From Sulfuricurvum sp. (GTDB taxonomy: Bacteria > Campylobacterota > Campylobacteria > Campylobacterales > Sulfurimonadaceae), in contig JAGXHZ010000130.1 in the NCBI GenBank assembly GCA_024635855.1, forward strand, positions 1 through 16,576: DNA of 16,576 nt. The letters are read 5' to 3'. The position numbers and the translations under genes were made by a program. The notes under the pieces are model-generated. The model ran no database searches. It worked only from the letters and a program-made list of their open reading frames with translations, and had not been told where the DNA came from. Of this stretch, positions 1 through 8,006 are shown one piece after another; the first letter of the stretch is position 1; every line of letters begins with the position of its first letter.

Positions 1-1184
1 CTATTAATAATTTAGGATTGATTGTGGTGGATGAAGAGCATGATGAGAGCTACAAATCTTCTTCTCGTCCACGTTACAATGCACGAGATATGGCGATTTA
101 CATAGGGTCAAATCTAAAAATTCCTGTAGTGTTAGGGAGTGCAACGCCGAGTTTGGGCAGTTACGCTAAATATCCTTTTTATCGTTTACGCGGTGGTTAT
201 TATACTTCCAAGCGTTCTTTTGTTTATGAGCCCTCTATCGAGGCATTGACTCCATTTTTGGATGAACATATTGTTTCAAATTTTACGGCAGGTCATCAGG
301 GGATCGTATTTATTCCTACGCGTGCGAATTTTAAAACGATGGTGTGTGATGGTTGCGGGTATGTGATCGAATGTCCGTTTTGCAGTGTTGGAATGTCTTT
401 GCACCGTAATGCACGTGCCTTAAAATGCCACTATTGTAACTATACGGAAGTATTGCCACGAGTATGTCCAAAATGCCAAAGCGGTCATTTAAGTACGACA
501 CGGTTGGGGACGGCGGAAGCGGTGGAGCATTTTGAGAAAAATTTGGATGAGCTGAAAATACAGCAGTTTGATCGTGATGTGATTACAACGCAAAACAAAC
601 TCACCAAAGTGCTCAAAGCGTTTAATAATCGTGAGATAGATTTGCTCGTAGGGACGCAGATGCTCTCAAAAGGGCATGATTATCATGATATTGCACTGGC
701 AGTTGTAATGGGGATTGATAATTTGTTGGGACAAGCCGATTATCGCTCGAGGGAAAAAGCATTGTCACTCCTTGTCCAAATCGCAGGACGCAGCGGGAGA
801 AAGAATGACTCTACTGTTATTGTACAAAGTTTTAACGAGTCATTTTTTTCTCAATATTTGGATGATTATGAGATGTTTTTAAAAGATGAGCTTAAAATCC
901 GAGAAGGGCGGTATCCTCCGCACAAGAAATTAGCACGATTGTTGTTCGCCCATAAAAATGGAATAAAAGCAAAAAGTGAAATGGAAAAAGTGGTCGAGAT
1001 TTTGAAAACAGTGCCCACCATCGAGATTGTAGGTTTTGGGGCTTCTCCCATTGAAAAAATTGCGGACAAATATCGATTTCAAATCTTGCTTCGCAGTGAT
1101 AAAAGCACGGAGCTTATCCGTTCGATTAAGTTCATCAAATCACCCTTATGTGAAATCGATATGGACCCCATAGAGTTTACGTAA
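1..1184 (+). CDS. priA: Primosomal protein N' (PriA helicase), 3' part only
   Basis: This is the C-terminal part of the superfamily 2 helicase that reloads the replisome at collapsed forks. The reading frame is open from base 3 (INNLG precedes the TTG at 18), so the start lies left of the window; about 393 residues are visible, against roughly 600-620 for family members in this phylum. Numbering from the TTG at 18, the sequence shows the Walker B/DEEH box (5-8), motif III GSATPS (40-45), motif V around [11 protein letters not shown] (211-221) and motif [10 protein letters not shown] (254-261). Eight zinc-binding cysteines occur as four CxxC pairs (110/113, 119/122, 137/140, 150/153) inside the helicase core, which is diagnostic of PriA. 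The 31 bases after the stop carry the ispG promoter. The identity is secure; only the N-terminal DNA-binding part and Walker A are missing. Confidence 0.96.
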   Translation, partial: INNLGLIVVDEEHDESYKSSSRPRYNARDMAIYIGSNLKIPVVLGSATPSLGSYAKYPFYRLRGGYYTSKRSFVYEPSIEALTPFLDEHIVSNFTAGHQGIVFIPTRANFKTMVCDGCGYVIECPFCSVGMSLHRNARALKCHYCNYTEVLPRVCPKCQSGHLSTTRLGTAEAVEHFEKNLDELKIQQFDRDVITTQNKLTKVLKAFNNREIDLLVGTQMLSKGHDYHDIALAVVMGIDNLLGQADYRSREKALSLLVQIAGRSGRKNDSTVIVQSFNESFFSQYLDDYEMFLKDELKIREGRYPPHKKLARLLFAHKNGIKAKSEMEKVVEILKTVPTIEIVGFGASPIEKIADKYRFQILLRSDKSTELIRSIKFIKSPLCEIDMDPIEFT

Positions 1185-1202
1185 AATTAACATCCAACAA
1201 GC

Positions 1203-1208
1203 TACAAT
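1203..1208 (+). promoter_or_regulatory. -10 box (TACAAT) for ispG-dnaB-comEC
   Basis: TACAAT lies in the short gap after priA and ends only 7 bases before the ispG ATG at 1216. A start site 6-8 bases downstream of the box would fall on or beside that ATG. No clear -35 box is visible, which is common in Campylobacterota sigma-70 promoters. No Shine-Dalgarno sequence is found between the box and the ATG. Confidence 0.45.
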
Positions 1209-1215
1209 CTTCACT

Positions 1216-2277
1216 ATGATTACACGATACCCTACCAAAAAAATTTACGTCGGAAATGTTGCCATCGGTGGTGATGCTCCGATTTCAGTACAATCAATGA
1301 CCTATTCGCGTACATCGGATGTGGCAAGCACGGTTGAGCAGATCAATCGCCTTCATTTTGCCGGATGTGACATCGTTCGTGTGGCGGTTCCTGACGAAGA
1401 AGATGCGCGTGCGCTTAAAGCGATAAAAGAACAAATTTCTCTCCCTCTCGTTGCCGACATCCATTTTAATTATAAACTAGCACTTATTGCTGCGGAAGTC
1501 GTTGATTGTATCCGCTTTAATCCTGGAAATATCGGTGAAAAATCACGTATTCGTGAGATTGTCAAAGCGTGTGAAGAGCGTCATATTCCTATCCGTATCG
1601 GTGTAAATGCGGGGAGTTTGGAAAAAGAGTTTGAACAGCGTTACGGTCAAACGGCAGAGGGGATGGTTGCCTCAGCGGAATATAACATCAAATTTCTCGA
1701 AGATTTAGGCTTTACCGACATCAAAGTCTCACTCAAAGCGAGTGATGTTCAGCGTACCGTAGAAGCATATCGGTTGTTACGTCCGAAAAACAACTATCCG
1801 TTTCATTTGGGTGTGACGGAGGCTGGAACGATTTTTCATGCGACGATTAAAAGTGCTATCGGACTTGGGGCATTGCTTCTCGATGGTATCGGTGACACGA
1901 TGCGCGTTTCGATTACGGGTGAGCTTGAAGAAGAGATCAAAGTAGGACGTGCTATTTTAAAAGACAGCGGCGTGGCACGTGAGGGGGTTAATATCATCTC
2001 ATGTCCTACGTGCGGACGGATTGAAGCGGATTTGGTCAGTGCGGTTGCAGTAATCGAAGAGCGGACGAAACACATCAAAAAACCGCTGGATATTTCGGTA
2101 ATGGGATGTGTTGTCAATGCTATCGGAGAAGCCAAGCATGCCGATGTTGCAATCGCGTATGGCAAAGGGTCAGGGTTGGTAATGGTCAAGGGTGAAGTCG
2201 TAGCACGGCTGGATGAAGAGAAGCTCGTCGATCGGTTTATCGAAGAAGTAGAAAAAATGGAAGCACAGGAAGATTAA
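1216..2277 (+). CDS. ispG: 4-hydroxy-3-methylbut-2-en-1-yl diphosphate synthase (IspG/GcpE)
   Basis: IspG is the 4Fe-4S enzyme of the MEP isoprenoid pathway. It reductively opens 2-C-methyl-erythritol 2,4-cyclodiphosphate to HMBPP in the cytoplasm. The 353-residue protein has the short bacterial two-domain layout: a TIM barrel (about 5-250) and a C-terminal cluster domain. Cluster ligands are C263 and C266 (SCPTC) and C298 (MGCVVN), with E305 as the usual fourth ligand. The motif after the third cysteine reads NAIGEA rather than the common NGPGEA, which I recall as typical of Campylobacter/Helicobacter IspG. No ribosome binding site precedes the ATG and a -10 box sits 7 bases upstream, so a leaderless mRNA is likely. 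The stop shares one base with the dnaB start (TAATG), indicating translational coupling. Confidence 0.97.
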   Translation: MITRYPTKKIYVGNVAIGGDAPISVQSMTYSRTSDVASTVEQINRLHFAGCDIVRVAVPDEEDARALKAIKEQISLPLVADIHFNYKLALIAAEVVDCIRFNPGNIGEKSRIREIVKACEERHIPIRIGVNAGSLEKEFEQRYGQTAEGMVASAEYNIKFLEDLGFTDIKVSLKASDVQRTVEAYRLLRPKNNYPFHLGVTEAGTIFHATIKSAIGLGALLLDGIGDTMRVSITGELEEEIKVGRAILKDSGVAREGVNIISCPTCGRIEADLVSAVAVIEERTKHIKKPLDISVMGCVVNAIGEAKHADVAIAYGKGSGLVMVKGEVVARLDEEKLVDRFIEEVEKMEAQED

Positions 2278-3737
2278 TGGAAGAATCATTATATAATTTA
2301 GCCTTCGAGCGCTCTGTTTTAAGTTCCATCATTTTTGATCCTGCCCAGTTTGACGAGTTTGAAGCGGTACTCAATGCCGAAGATTTTTATCTCGCGGCGC
2401 ACCAAGAAATTTACCGTGCTATGCTCTCTCTCGCACATCGTGATCTTCCTATCGATGAAGAGTTTATTAAAAAAGAACTCAGTGGGAAGCAAAAATTTGA
2501 TGAGCGGGTGTTGGTGGAAATTCTCACCGCCAATCCAATTTCCAATACCACGGCGTACGTTCAAGAGATCAAAGATAAGGCGATTAAACGTCATCTTCTC
2601 ACCCTAACCACAGAAATCAAACGGGTAACGCTCGAAGAGAATCTAAACGGCAATGATGTTGTTGATTTGGTCGAAAAAAAGCTCTATGAGATTACCCAAA
2701 ATTCTCAATCCATTGATTTTAAAGACGCTCCGAAAATTACCGATGATACGATGGCGTATATCGAAGAGATGCGTGAACGCGGTGATGCGATTTTGGTCGG
2801 TGTCGATACCGGATATGCGGAACTAAACAAAATGACGACAGGATTTGGTAAAGGAGATTTGGTTATTGTTGCGGCGCGTCCTGCGATGGGGAAAACGTCT
2901 TTCGCTCTTAACATGGTTCAAAATCTTCTCGAAAAAGGGAAAGGGGTAGCATTTTTCTCTCTGGAAATGCCCGCAGAGCAGTTGATGCTCAGACTTTTAA
3001 GTGTACAGACCTCAATACAGCTTCAGCGTCTTCGTGTCGGAGATATGACTCCTGAAGAGTATAAACGTCTTAATGATGCGGTGGACAAGATGCGCCATTC
3101 TAAGCTTTTTGTAGACGATCATGGTTCGGTCAATATCCATCAGCTTCGCTCGAAATTACGTAAGCTCAAAAGCCGTCATCCAGAGATTGAACTCGCCGTC
3201 ATTGACTATCTCCAAATCATGAACGGTACGGGGGGAAAAGATCGTCACTTAGAGGTCAGTGAAATCTCACGGGGACTCAAGATGCTTGCCCGTGAGCTTG
3301 AAATCCCTATTGTCGCTCTTTCTCAGCTCAACCGTAGTCTCGAATCGCGTTCGGATAAACGTCCGATGCTCAGTGATATTCGTGAATCGGGTTCTATTGA
3401 GCAGGATGCGGACATCATTCTCTTCGTCTATCGTAATGATGTTTATCTCTATAAAGAGGAAAAAGAGCGGGAAAAAGAGGCAATTTCTGCCGGGAAAGAA
3501 TTTATTTCCAAATACACCGAAAAAGAAGAAGAGGAAGCAGAAATTATTATCGGGAAACAGCGTAATGGTCCGACGGGGCATATTAAACTGGTCTTTCAGA
3601 AAAAATTCACCCGCTTTGTGGATAAACCGACATTTGGTGCAGCACAAATAGTGTATGAAAGTATTGATATGAAAAGTGCCAACATGAATATGGATGATAG
3701 TATGAGCTCAGGGAATGTTTCGATGCCGATAATCTAA
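2277..3737 (+). CDS. dnaB: Replicative DNA helicase DnaB
   Basis: DnaB is the hexameric 5'-3' helicase that unwinds DNA ahead of the replisome. The 486-residue protein has the N-terminal DnaB domain (about 5-105), a linker, and a RecA-type motor domain. Walker A is RPAMGKTS (201-208, K206/T207), Walker B ends at D310 (AVIDYLQIM), the H3 glutamine is Q350 (SQLNRS), and the arginine-finger motif is KQRNGPTG (427-434). Between VYRNDVY (384-390) and AEIIIGKQR (421-429) there is a charged, Lys/Glu-rich insertion of about 25-30 residues; a comparable insertion is reported for Helicobacter DnaB as far as I recall. The C-terminus is a Met/Ser/Asp-rich tail. A Shine-Dalgarno AGGAAG lies inside the end of ispG. 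The stop overlaps the comEC start by one base (TAATG). Confidence 0.98.
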   Translation: MEESLYNLAFERSVLSSIIFDPAQFDEFEAVLNAEDFYLAAHQEIYRAMLSLAHRDLPIDEEFIKKELSGKQKFDERVLVEILTANPISNTTAYVQEIKDKAIKRHLLTLTTEIKRVTLEENLNGNDVVDLVEKKLYEITQNSQSIDFKDAPKITDDTMAYIEEMRERGDAILVGVDTGYAELNKMTTGFGKGDLVIVAARPAMGKTSFALNMVQNLLEKGKGVAFFSLEMPAEQLMLRLLSVQTSIQLQRLRVGDMTPEEYKRLNDAVDKMRHSKLFVDDHGSVNIHQLRSKLRKLKSRHPEIELAVIDYLQIMNGTGGKDRHLEVSEISRGLKMLARELEIPIVALSQLNRSLESRSDKRPMLSDIRESGSIEQDADIILFVYRNDVYLYKEEKEREKEAISAGKEFISKYTEKEEEEAEIIIGKQRNGPTGHIKLVFQKKFTRFVDKPTFGAAQIVYESIDMKSANMNMDDSMSSGNVSMPII

Positions 3738-4999
3738 TGTCAAAACTTGAACGCATTGATCTTTTCGATCTTAAAAGCGGTTCCCTTTTTGTTCTTTTTC
3801 TTCTCTTTATTGCTTCACTTTCCCTCACGTATGAATATCACAACTACTCGCAACTAAAACATTTCGATGATCCTCTGATTCGTGCAGAAGTGATCGATCA
3901 GGAAGTTCGTCTGGTTCACGATCAACCGAAAACCTCGATGAAGTTACAGCTGGATAATGGATCGCTGTGCCGATGCATTATGAGCCCTTATTTACGTGAT
4001 TTACGCGGGCGAGAAGTGTTGATTGAACTTCAAGTTAAAAATGTTACTTTTTTGGATTACCTCAGTCGATTTAATGCACGTGCATCCATCATTGAGGTAT
4101 ATCCACAGCTTAGTCTCAAAGAGCAATGGTATAGACATATCGCAGCTATGCATACGGATAAAATGACGCAAGAACTCTATGGCGCGTTGTTTGTGGCTAC
4201 TCCAATGAGTCAAGAATTTCAGACCTTGGTTGGGGCAATGGGGATTAGCCATATCCTTTCGATTAGCGGGTATCATTTTGGAATTTTGAGTATTATCGCT
4301 TATTTTCTCCTTCGTCCGCCGTATCGATGGCTTCACAATCGTTATTTTCCTTATCGCCACGGCAATCGTGATCTTTTTCTTATGGTACTTGTATTGTTAT
4401 TTTACTATTTGTGGGCATTGGAGTTTATTCCTCCGATGGTACGATCTTTCGGGATGATTGCGGTTGGATATTGGCTTTATGATCGCGGGATGAAGATCGT
4501 GTCGATGCAGACGTTATTTATTACTGTCGGAATACTACTGGCATTTTTTCCAAAACTTTTTTTCTCACTTGGTTTTTGGTTTTCAAGCTTCGGCGTTCTC
4601 TCTATTTTTATTTTTGTCCGCTACTACGAAGAGTGGAAGCCATGGCAAATCTTTTTGGCATTACACATTTGGTGTTATCTGGTAATGCTGCCCATTTCAT
4701 TGGCGATTTTTGGGACGTTCGGATGGTGGCATATGGGTTCGATTCCTCTTGCGCTTCTTTTTAATCTCTATTACCCTGCTGTTTTAGTACTGCATCTTAC
4801 ACCATGGGGAGATTTTTTCGATCCGTATTTGATAGCGTTATTTGGTGCTGGGGACGTTCATAAAATAGTGATTCCGGTGTGGATTGGGTATGCGAGTATT
4901 GTTATAGCGTTAATAGCGATGCGCCATAAGGCGGCATTTTGGGCGTTAGGTATTTTGGGTATCGGAACGCTTGGCACTGCGATTTATCAAATAGCATAG
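3737..4999 (+). CDS. comEC: ComEC/Rec2-family DNA uptake channel protein, short form
   Basis: ComEC is the inner-membrane channel that carries transforming single-stranded DNA into the cytoplasm. The 420-residue product starts with a transmembrane segment (about 15-31), then has a periplasmic part containing a CRC motif (C78, C80) and the Competence domain. The family signature GISHILSISGYHFGI occupies 169-183 and is followed by several hydrophobic helices up to the C-terminus. There is no C-terminal metallo-beta-lactamase domain, unlike Bacillus ComEC; this short form is usual in Campylobacter and Helicobacter, so I do not read it as truncation. The start overlaps the dnaB stop (TAATG) with no good ribosome binding site, so translation probably depends on coupling. 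A dnaB-comEC pair is, from memory, also present in H. pylori. Its 3' end overlaps the convergent yihY/BrkB gene by 54 bases. Confidence 0.9.
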   Translation: MSKLERIDLFDLKSGSLFVLFLLFIASLSLTYEYHNYSQLKHFDDPLIRAEVIDQEVRLVHDQPKTSMKLQLDNGSLCRCIMSPYLRDLRGREVLIELQVKNVTFLDYLSRFNARASIIEVYPQLSLKEQWYRHIAAMHTDKMTQELYGALFVATPMSQEFQTLVGAMGISHILSISGYHFGILSIIAYFLLRPPYRWLHNRYFPYRHGNRDLFLMVLVLLFYYLWALEFIPPMVRSFGMIAVGYWLYDRGMKIVSMQTLFITVGILLAFFPKLFFSLGFWFSSFGVLSIFIFVRYYEEWKPWQIFLALHIWCYLVMLPISLAIFGTFGWWHMGSIPLALLFNLYYPAVLVLHLTPWGDFFDPYLIALFGAGDVHKIVIPVWIGYASIVIALIAMRHKAAFWALGILGIGTLGTAIYQIA

Positions 5000-5752
5000 C
5001 TTCATCCCGTAAATAACGATAATCCATGAAACATAAATCCATAAAAAGAAAAAGATAAGAGCGGAAAGTGAGCCATACATAGTGGCATAGGTTTTGTTGT
5101 AAAAAACGTATTGGACAAAGCTGTTTTTTGCTAATCCCCAAACCAATGCGACGATAAAAGAGCTGATAGCGGCAGCTTTTGGTGAGATATCTGCATTAAC
5201 AGCAATTTTATAGATAAGAAAGAAAATCCCCCATAGCAATAAAAAAGGAAAAATAGAGAGAGCGTTTAGGGCAAAGCCTGTGATGTTCGCTTCCAAATAG
5301 GCTTTAAGACTCATGGAAGCAATCAAAACGATAGGAGTGAGGGTAATGAGGGTCCAATAGGTAGTGATTGCTTCCCAAATACCACGTTGCGGAGAGTGAA
5401 AAATTTTCTCTACAATGTGTTCAAAATTTTGAAAAAAGAGCATTGAAGAGATAATCATTGTTGAAAAGCCAATAATTCCAAGTTGGACAGAGTTTTTAAA
5501 GAATGATTCCAAGTATCCAGCCATTGCTTCGGTCTGAACCGGCATAATATTATCGAATAAAAATACTTGCATTGATGCATATTGAGCACTAAAGACAGGG
5601 ACATTTGCGATAAGACTGAGGGAAATGATAAGTAAGGGAACAAGGGTAAAAATCGTGTAAAAACTAAGACTGGAGGCATAGACCGTAATATCACTATCAA
5701 ACATCAAGAAGAAAAATGTCTTTAGATGTTTGAATATCGCTTTGAATCTCAT
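4946..5752 (-). CDS. YihY/BrkB-family inner membrane protein
   Basis: This 268-residue protein belongs to the YihY/BrkB family (often labelled rbn or ribonuclease BN, a misnomer since RNase BN is a different protein). Its molecular function is not established. Around six hydrophobic segments are visible: about 24-49, 92-107, 133-149, 158-182, 193-209 and 226-250. The first carries the family pattern YASSLSFYTIFTLVPLL (25-41), and a Pro-Gln-Arg-Gly loop follows an amphipathic stretch at 109-124. It is the last gene of a minus-strand run behind glcD: the glcD stop is two bases before this ATG, so translation is probably coupled. Its last 17 codons and stop lie inside the 3' end of comEC on the opposite strand. 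I remember the same comEC/rbn/glcD arrangement in Campylobacter jejuni. Confidence 0.88.
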   Translation of the reverse strand: MRFKAIFKHLKTFFFLMFDSDITVYASSLSFYTIFTLVPLLIISLSLIANVPVFSAQYASMQVFLFDNIMPVQTEAMAGYLESFFKNSVQLGIIGFSTMIISSMLFFQNFEHIVEKIFHSPQRGIWEAITTYWTLITLTPIVLIASMSLKAYLEANITGFALNALSIFPFLLLWGIFFLIYKIAVNADISPKAAAISSFIVALVWGLAKNSFVQYVFYNKTYATMYGSLSALIFFFLWIYVSWIIVIYGMKLCYLINRSAKRSDTQNT

Positions 5753-5754
5753 CT

Positions 5755-7092
5755 TTAGTGAAGCCCCATTTTGGCAGGGTTTAAAATATTGTTAGGATCA
5801 AAAGCATTTTTAATCGATTGAAAAAGTGCCATTTCCTCAGGGGTAAATGCCATGGACATATAAGGAGCTTTAGCAAGACCAATCCCGTGCTCTCCACTGA
5901 GTGTTCCCCCTAAATCGATGGTGGCTTGGAATACTTCACGGATCGCTTCATACCCGATTTTGACTTGTTCAGGATCTTTGCCATCGACCATGACATTGGT
6001 GTGAACGTTTCCATCTCCGGTATGACCGAAGCAGGGGATGTTAATGTTGTATTTAAGAGCAATGGCATTAAATTTTGCCAACAGTTCAGGTAATGCTGAA
6101 CGGGGAACGGTGACGTCTTCATTGATTTTTTTGGAGCCATAAATCGAGAGCGATTGACTGGCGTTACGCCTCGCAAACCACAAGTCACTTGCTTCTTGTT
6201 TGTTTTGAGCGATCTTAAATTCACTGCACCCATTTTCACGAAATACTTGTTCGATGATGTTTAGTTGAAAATCAAGGTCTTCTTCGAGGTTACCATCCAC
6301 GTCGGTGACCAAAATCGCTCCTGCTTCGACAGGTAACCCTTTTTTATAAACCTGCTCTACCGCACGGATAGTGAGGTTATCCAAGAATTCCATGGCAACA
6401 CTCACGGCAGGAAAAATTCCCATTGCTGTTTTGGTCATTTTGGGCTTAGAGAGGAGCTTTAGGGTAACTTCGGTAGTGACGGCGAGTGTCCCCTCGGAGG
6501 CGATTAAAATCCCTGCGATGTTATATCCTGCGACGTCTTTGATGGTTCGTTTACCAGCTTTTATAATATCACCGTTAGGAAGTACAGCGCGGATTGCCAT
6601 GACGTAGTCTTTGGTAATACCGTATTTTGCAGCACGCATTCCGCCTGCATTTTCGTTGACATTGCCGCCGATCGTTGAGTACTCTTGGCTTGCGGGATCA
6701 GGCGGATAAAAAAGACCGACTTCTTCTACAGCTTTTTGCAACTCCATATTGACGACACCCGGTTGAACGATGGCAACCATGTTTTGCATATCGATTTCTA
6801 AAATTTTGTTCATATGTTTTTCAAACGCCAAAACAATTCCACCTGAAGAGGGGAGCGCTCCACCCGTGAATCCGCTTCCTGCTCCGCGAGGTACGATAAC
6901 GATCCGGTGTTCATTACAATATTTTAATATATCGCTCACATCTTGTTCATGACGAGGGAAAAGTACGGCATCAGGTTCAAATTTTTCACGTGTTGCATCA
7001 TACGAATAGGCAATAAGATGCGCTTTATCACTGTAAACATTTTCATGACCGATAAGCGTTTGAAAATACGAGAGAGCTTCTTTTGGGAACAT
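5755..7092 (-). CDS. glcD: GlcD-type FAD-linked oxidase (glycolate or D-lactate dehydrogenase subunit)
   Basis: This is a 445-residue flavoprotein of the FAD-binding PCMH / FAD-oxidase C family, which oxidises D-2-hydroxy acids such as glycolate or D-lactate and passes electrons to the respiratory chain. The FAD-binding motif PRGAGSGFTGGA is at 68-79. A second nucleotide-contact region follows at PPDPASQEYSTIGGNVNENAGG (130-151, conserved PDP and GGN). The C-terminal half carries GHTGDGNVH (356-364) and SGEHGIG (399-405), both typical of GlcD and D-lactate dehydrogenases. No Fe-S domain is fused and no glcE/glcF partner is next to it, so the substrate cannot be fixed from this window. Translation starts at an ATG with an AAGGA Shine-Dalgarno (7103-7099) that lies in the end of the upstream pgbA-like gene. 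Confidence 0.92.
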   Translation of the reverse strand: MFPKEALSYFQTLIGHENVYSDKAHLIAYSYDATREKFEPDAVLFPRHEQDVSDILKYCNEHRIVIVPRGAGSGFTGGALPSSGGIVLAFEKHMNKILEIDMQNMVAIVQPGVVNMELQKAVEEVGLFYPPDPASQEYSTIGGNVNENAGGMRAAKYGITKDYVMAIRAVLPNGDIIKAGKRTIKDVAGYNIAGILIASEGTLAVTTEVTLKLLSKPKMTKTAMGIFPAVSVAMEFLDNLTIRAVEQVYKKGLPVEAGAILVTDVDGNLEEDLDFQLNIIEQVFRENGCSEFKIAQNKQEASDLWFARRNASQSLSIYGSKKINEDVTVPRSALPELLAKFNAIALKYNINIPCFGHTGDGNVHTNVMVDGKDPEQVKIGYEAIREVFQATIDLGGTLSGEHGIGLAKAPYMSMAFTPEEMALFQSIKNAFDPNNILNPAKMGLH

Positions 7093-7094
7093 AA

Positions 7095-7889
7095 TTAATC
7101 CTTGAGATCAAAGTTGCGTAATAGTGCACTTTTCTCGCCAAATTTACCTTTGTAGAGTTCATATAATTCTTTATTTTTTGGGTTGTTTAAAGCAATCTGT
7201 TGAAGATAATAAGGTTCATAAGACTCTAAGTGTGAGCTGCCCTCTCCCCACCATGCGGCACGGATTGTAGGTACACGAGTGTAAAAAGGGGTGATGGAAT
7301 TTTTGCCGGCTGAGTGAGCTGCGGCAGTTTGAAGCAGTACAAAATTTTTACAGTCGAGGGTGAAGAGAGTTTCGGCACTTTGGATAAAGAGTAAACCAAC
7401 AGAAGCTGAGGTACAAAAATGGCGAAAATCTTCCACTAAAGGTGTTGGATGTCCTTTGAGGGAAAGATACGTAGCATAGAGGTCAGGGTGAACCCATTCA
7501 ACGTTAGGGATACTTGCTGTTACTGCTGCATAGGTATCATCATTGGGGGCAATAAGCAAAGCACGACCATAATCGTAGGCAATGACGACTTCATCTGCGG
7601 CTTTTGGTGTCCATGTACCGCTGGGAAGAGAATTTTGACGTAATCCGTCGTAGGGAGAGAACTCAACGAGTGCCCGATTGGAGGAAGGATTAATCTGTGT
7701 GACACGTGCATTTGAAATGATAGAACTGTGGGTAGCATCAAAACGGCGAACGACAAAACCGCTCATTCCAACTTTTAGTTCGGGTGCTTCGATCGAGCCT
7801 TGTTGCCCTTGTACGTCCAATAGCGGTGTTGAAATAGAGGATGCTTCAAGCATTCCTAGCGTGATGAGTAAAAAAAACCAAATGCGCAT
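7095..7889 (-). CDS. Exported protein with PgbA-type N-terminal domain
   Basis: The 264-residue product has a signal peptide (MRIWFFLLITLGMLEA, cleavage near residue 16-18) and is presumably periplasmic or surface-linked. The segment 23-185, with KVGMSGFVV (39-47), the DYGRALLIAP block (106-115) and WVHPDLYATYLSLKGHPTP (132-150), resembles the plasminogen-binding-protein PgbA N-terminal domain that is restricted to Campylobacterota. The name comes from a Helicobacter protein; in a free-living relative plasminogen binding is not a meaningful role and the real function is unknown. Two cysteines (C159, C180) could form a disulfide. The C-terminal tail (about 220-264) is Lys/Tyr/Leu-rich. It is the first gene of the run followed by glcD and yihY. 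An AAAGG ribosome binding site (7902-7898) precedes the ATG and sits between two copies of TTACCCTAA. Confidence 0.8.
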   Translation of the reverse strand: MRIWFFLLITLGMLEASSISTPLLDVQGQQGSIEAPELKVGMSGFVVRRFDATHSSIISNARVTQINPSSNRALVEFSPYDGLRQNSLPSGTWTPKAADEVVIAYDYGRALLIAPNDDTYAAVTASIPNVEWVHPDLYATYLSLKGHPTPLVEDFRHFCTSASVGLLFIQSAETLFTLDCKNFVLLQTAAAHSAGKNSITPFYTRVPTIRAAWWGEGSSHLESYEPYYLQQIALNNPKNKELYELYKGKFGEKSALLRNFDLKD

Positions 7890-7912
7890 TAGGGTAACCT
7901 TTGTTAGGGTAA
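7889..7912 (-). repeat. 9-base direct repeat (TTACCCTAA) around the ribosome binding site
   Basis: On the minus strand TTACCCTAA occurs at 7912-7904 and again at 7897-7889, a period of 15 bases, with CAAAGG between them. The second copy runs into the start codon (its last A is the A of ATG). Both copies fall in the predicted 5' leader of the pgbA-like gene. It may be a regulatory site or a chance duplication. Confidence 0.45.
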
Positions 7913-7921
7913 ATGTGATAG

Positions 7922-7927
7922 ATTATA
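7922..7927 (-). promoter_or_regulatory. -10 box (TATAAT) for the pgbA-like/glcD/yihY run
   Basis: A perfect TATAAT is read on the minus strand, 32 bases before the start codon of the pgbA-like gene. The predicted start site is near 7915, giving a leader of about 25 bases with an AAAGG ribosome binding site. A TTTACA hexamer lies upstream but with only about 14 bases of spacing, so the -35 assignment is doubtful. Confidence 0.5.
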
Positions 7928-7956
7928 GCCAATAGAGACTTTGTAAACAGTTTTTT

Positions 7957-7965
7957 TGCTATCAT
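7957..7965 (+). promoter_or_regulatory. Extended -10 promoter (TGCTATCAT) for the M23 peptidase gene
   Basis: TG-N-TATCAT preceded by a run of seven T residues fits an extended -10 promoter. The predicted start site is near 7972, leaving about 35 bases of leader with an AAGGA Shine-Dalgarno at 7997-8001. It faces away from the pgbA-like promoter, and the two -10 boxes are 32 bases apart. Confidence 0.45.
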
Positions 7966-8006
7966 TTAAGACTATTTTTGCAAAAAAACAGTGTTTAAGG
8001 ATGATG

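Noticed and set aside
1836..2189. 117-codon minus-strand frame inside ispG
   Set aside because: It is antisense to conserved IspG sequence including the cluster cysteines, has no ribosome binding site and no recognisable motif.
3259..3651. Open frames of about 130 codons on both strands inside dnaB
   Set aside because: They coincide with the Lys/Glu-rich insertion of dnaB, where low-complexity GAA/AAA codons keep other frames open. The translations look like no protein, and dnaB itself is complete.
3737..4999. comEC as a truncated pseudogene because the metallo-beta-lactamase domain is missing
   Set aside because: Short ComEC proteins of about 420 residues are normal in Campylobacter and Helicobacter, and the reading frame is clean with conserved signature motifs.
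7956..8006. TTG start at 7956 for the M23 peptidase
   Set aside because: It falls on the likely -10 region, adds 17 residues before an otherwise typical signal peptide, and lacks a ribosome binding site.
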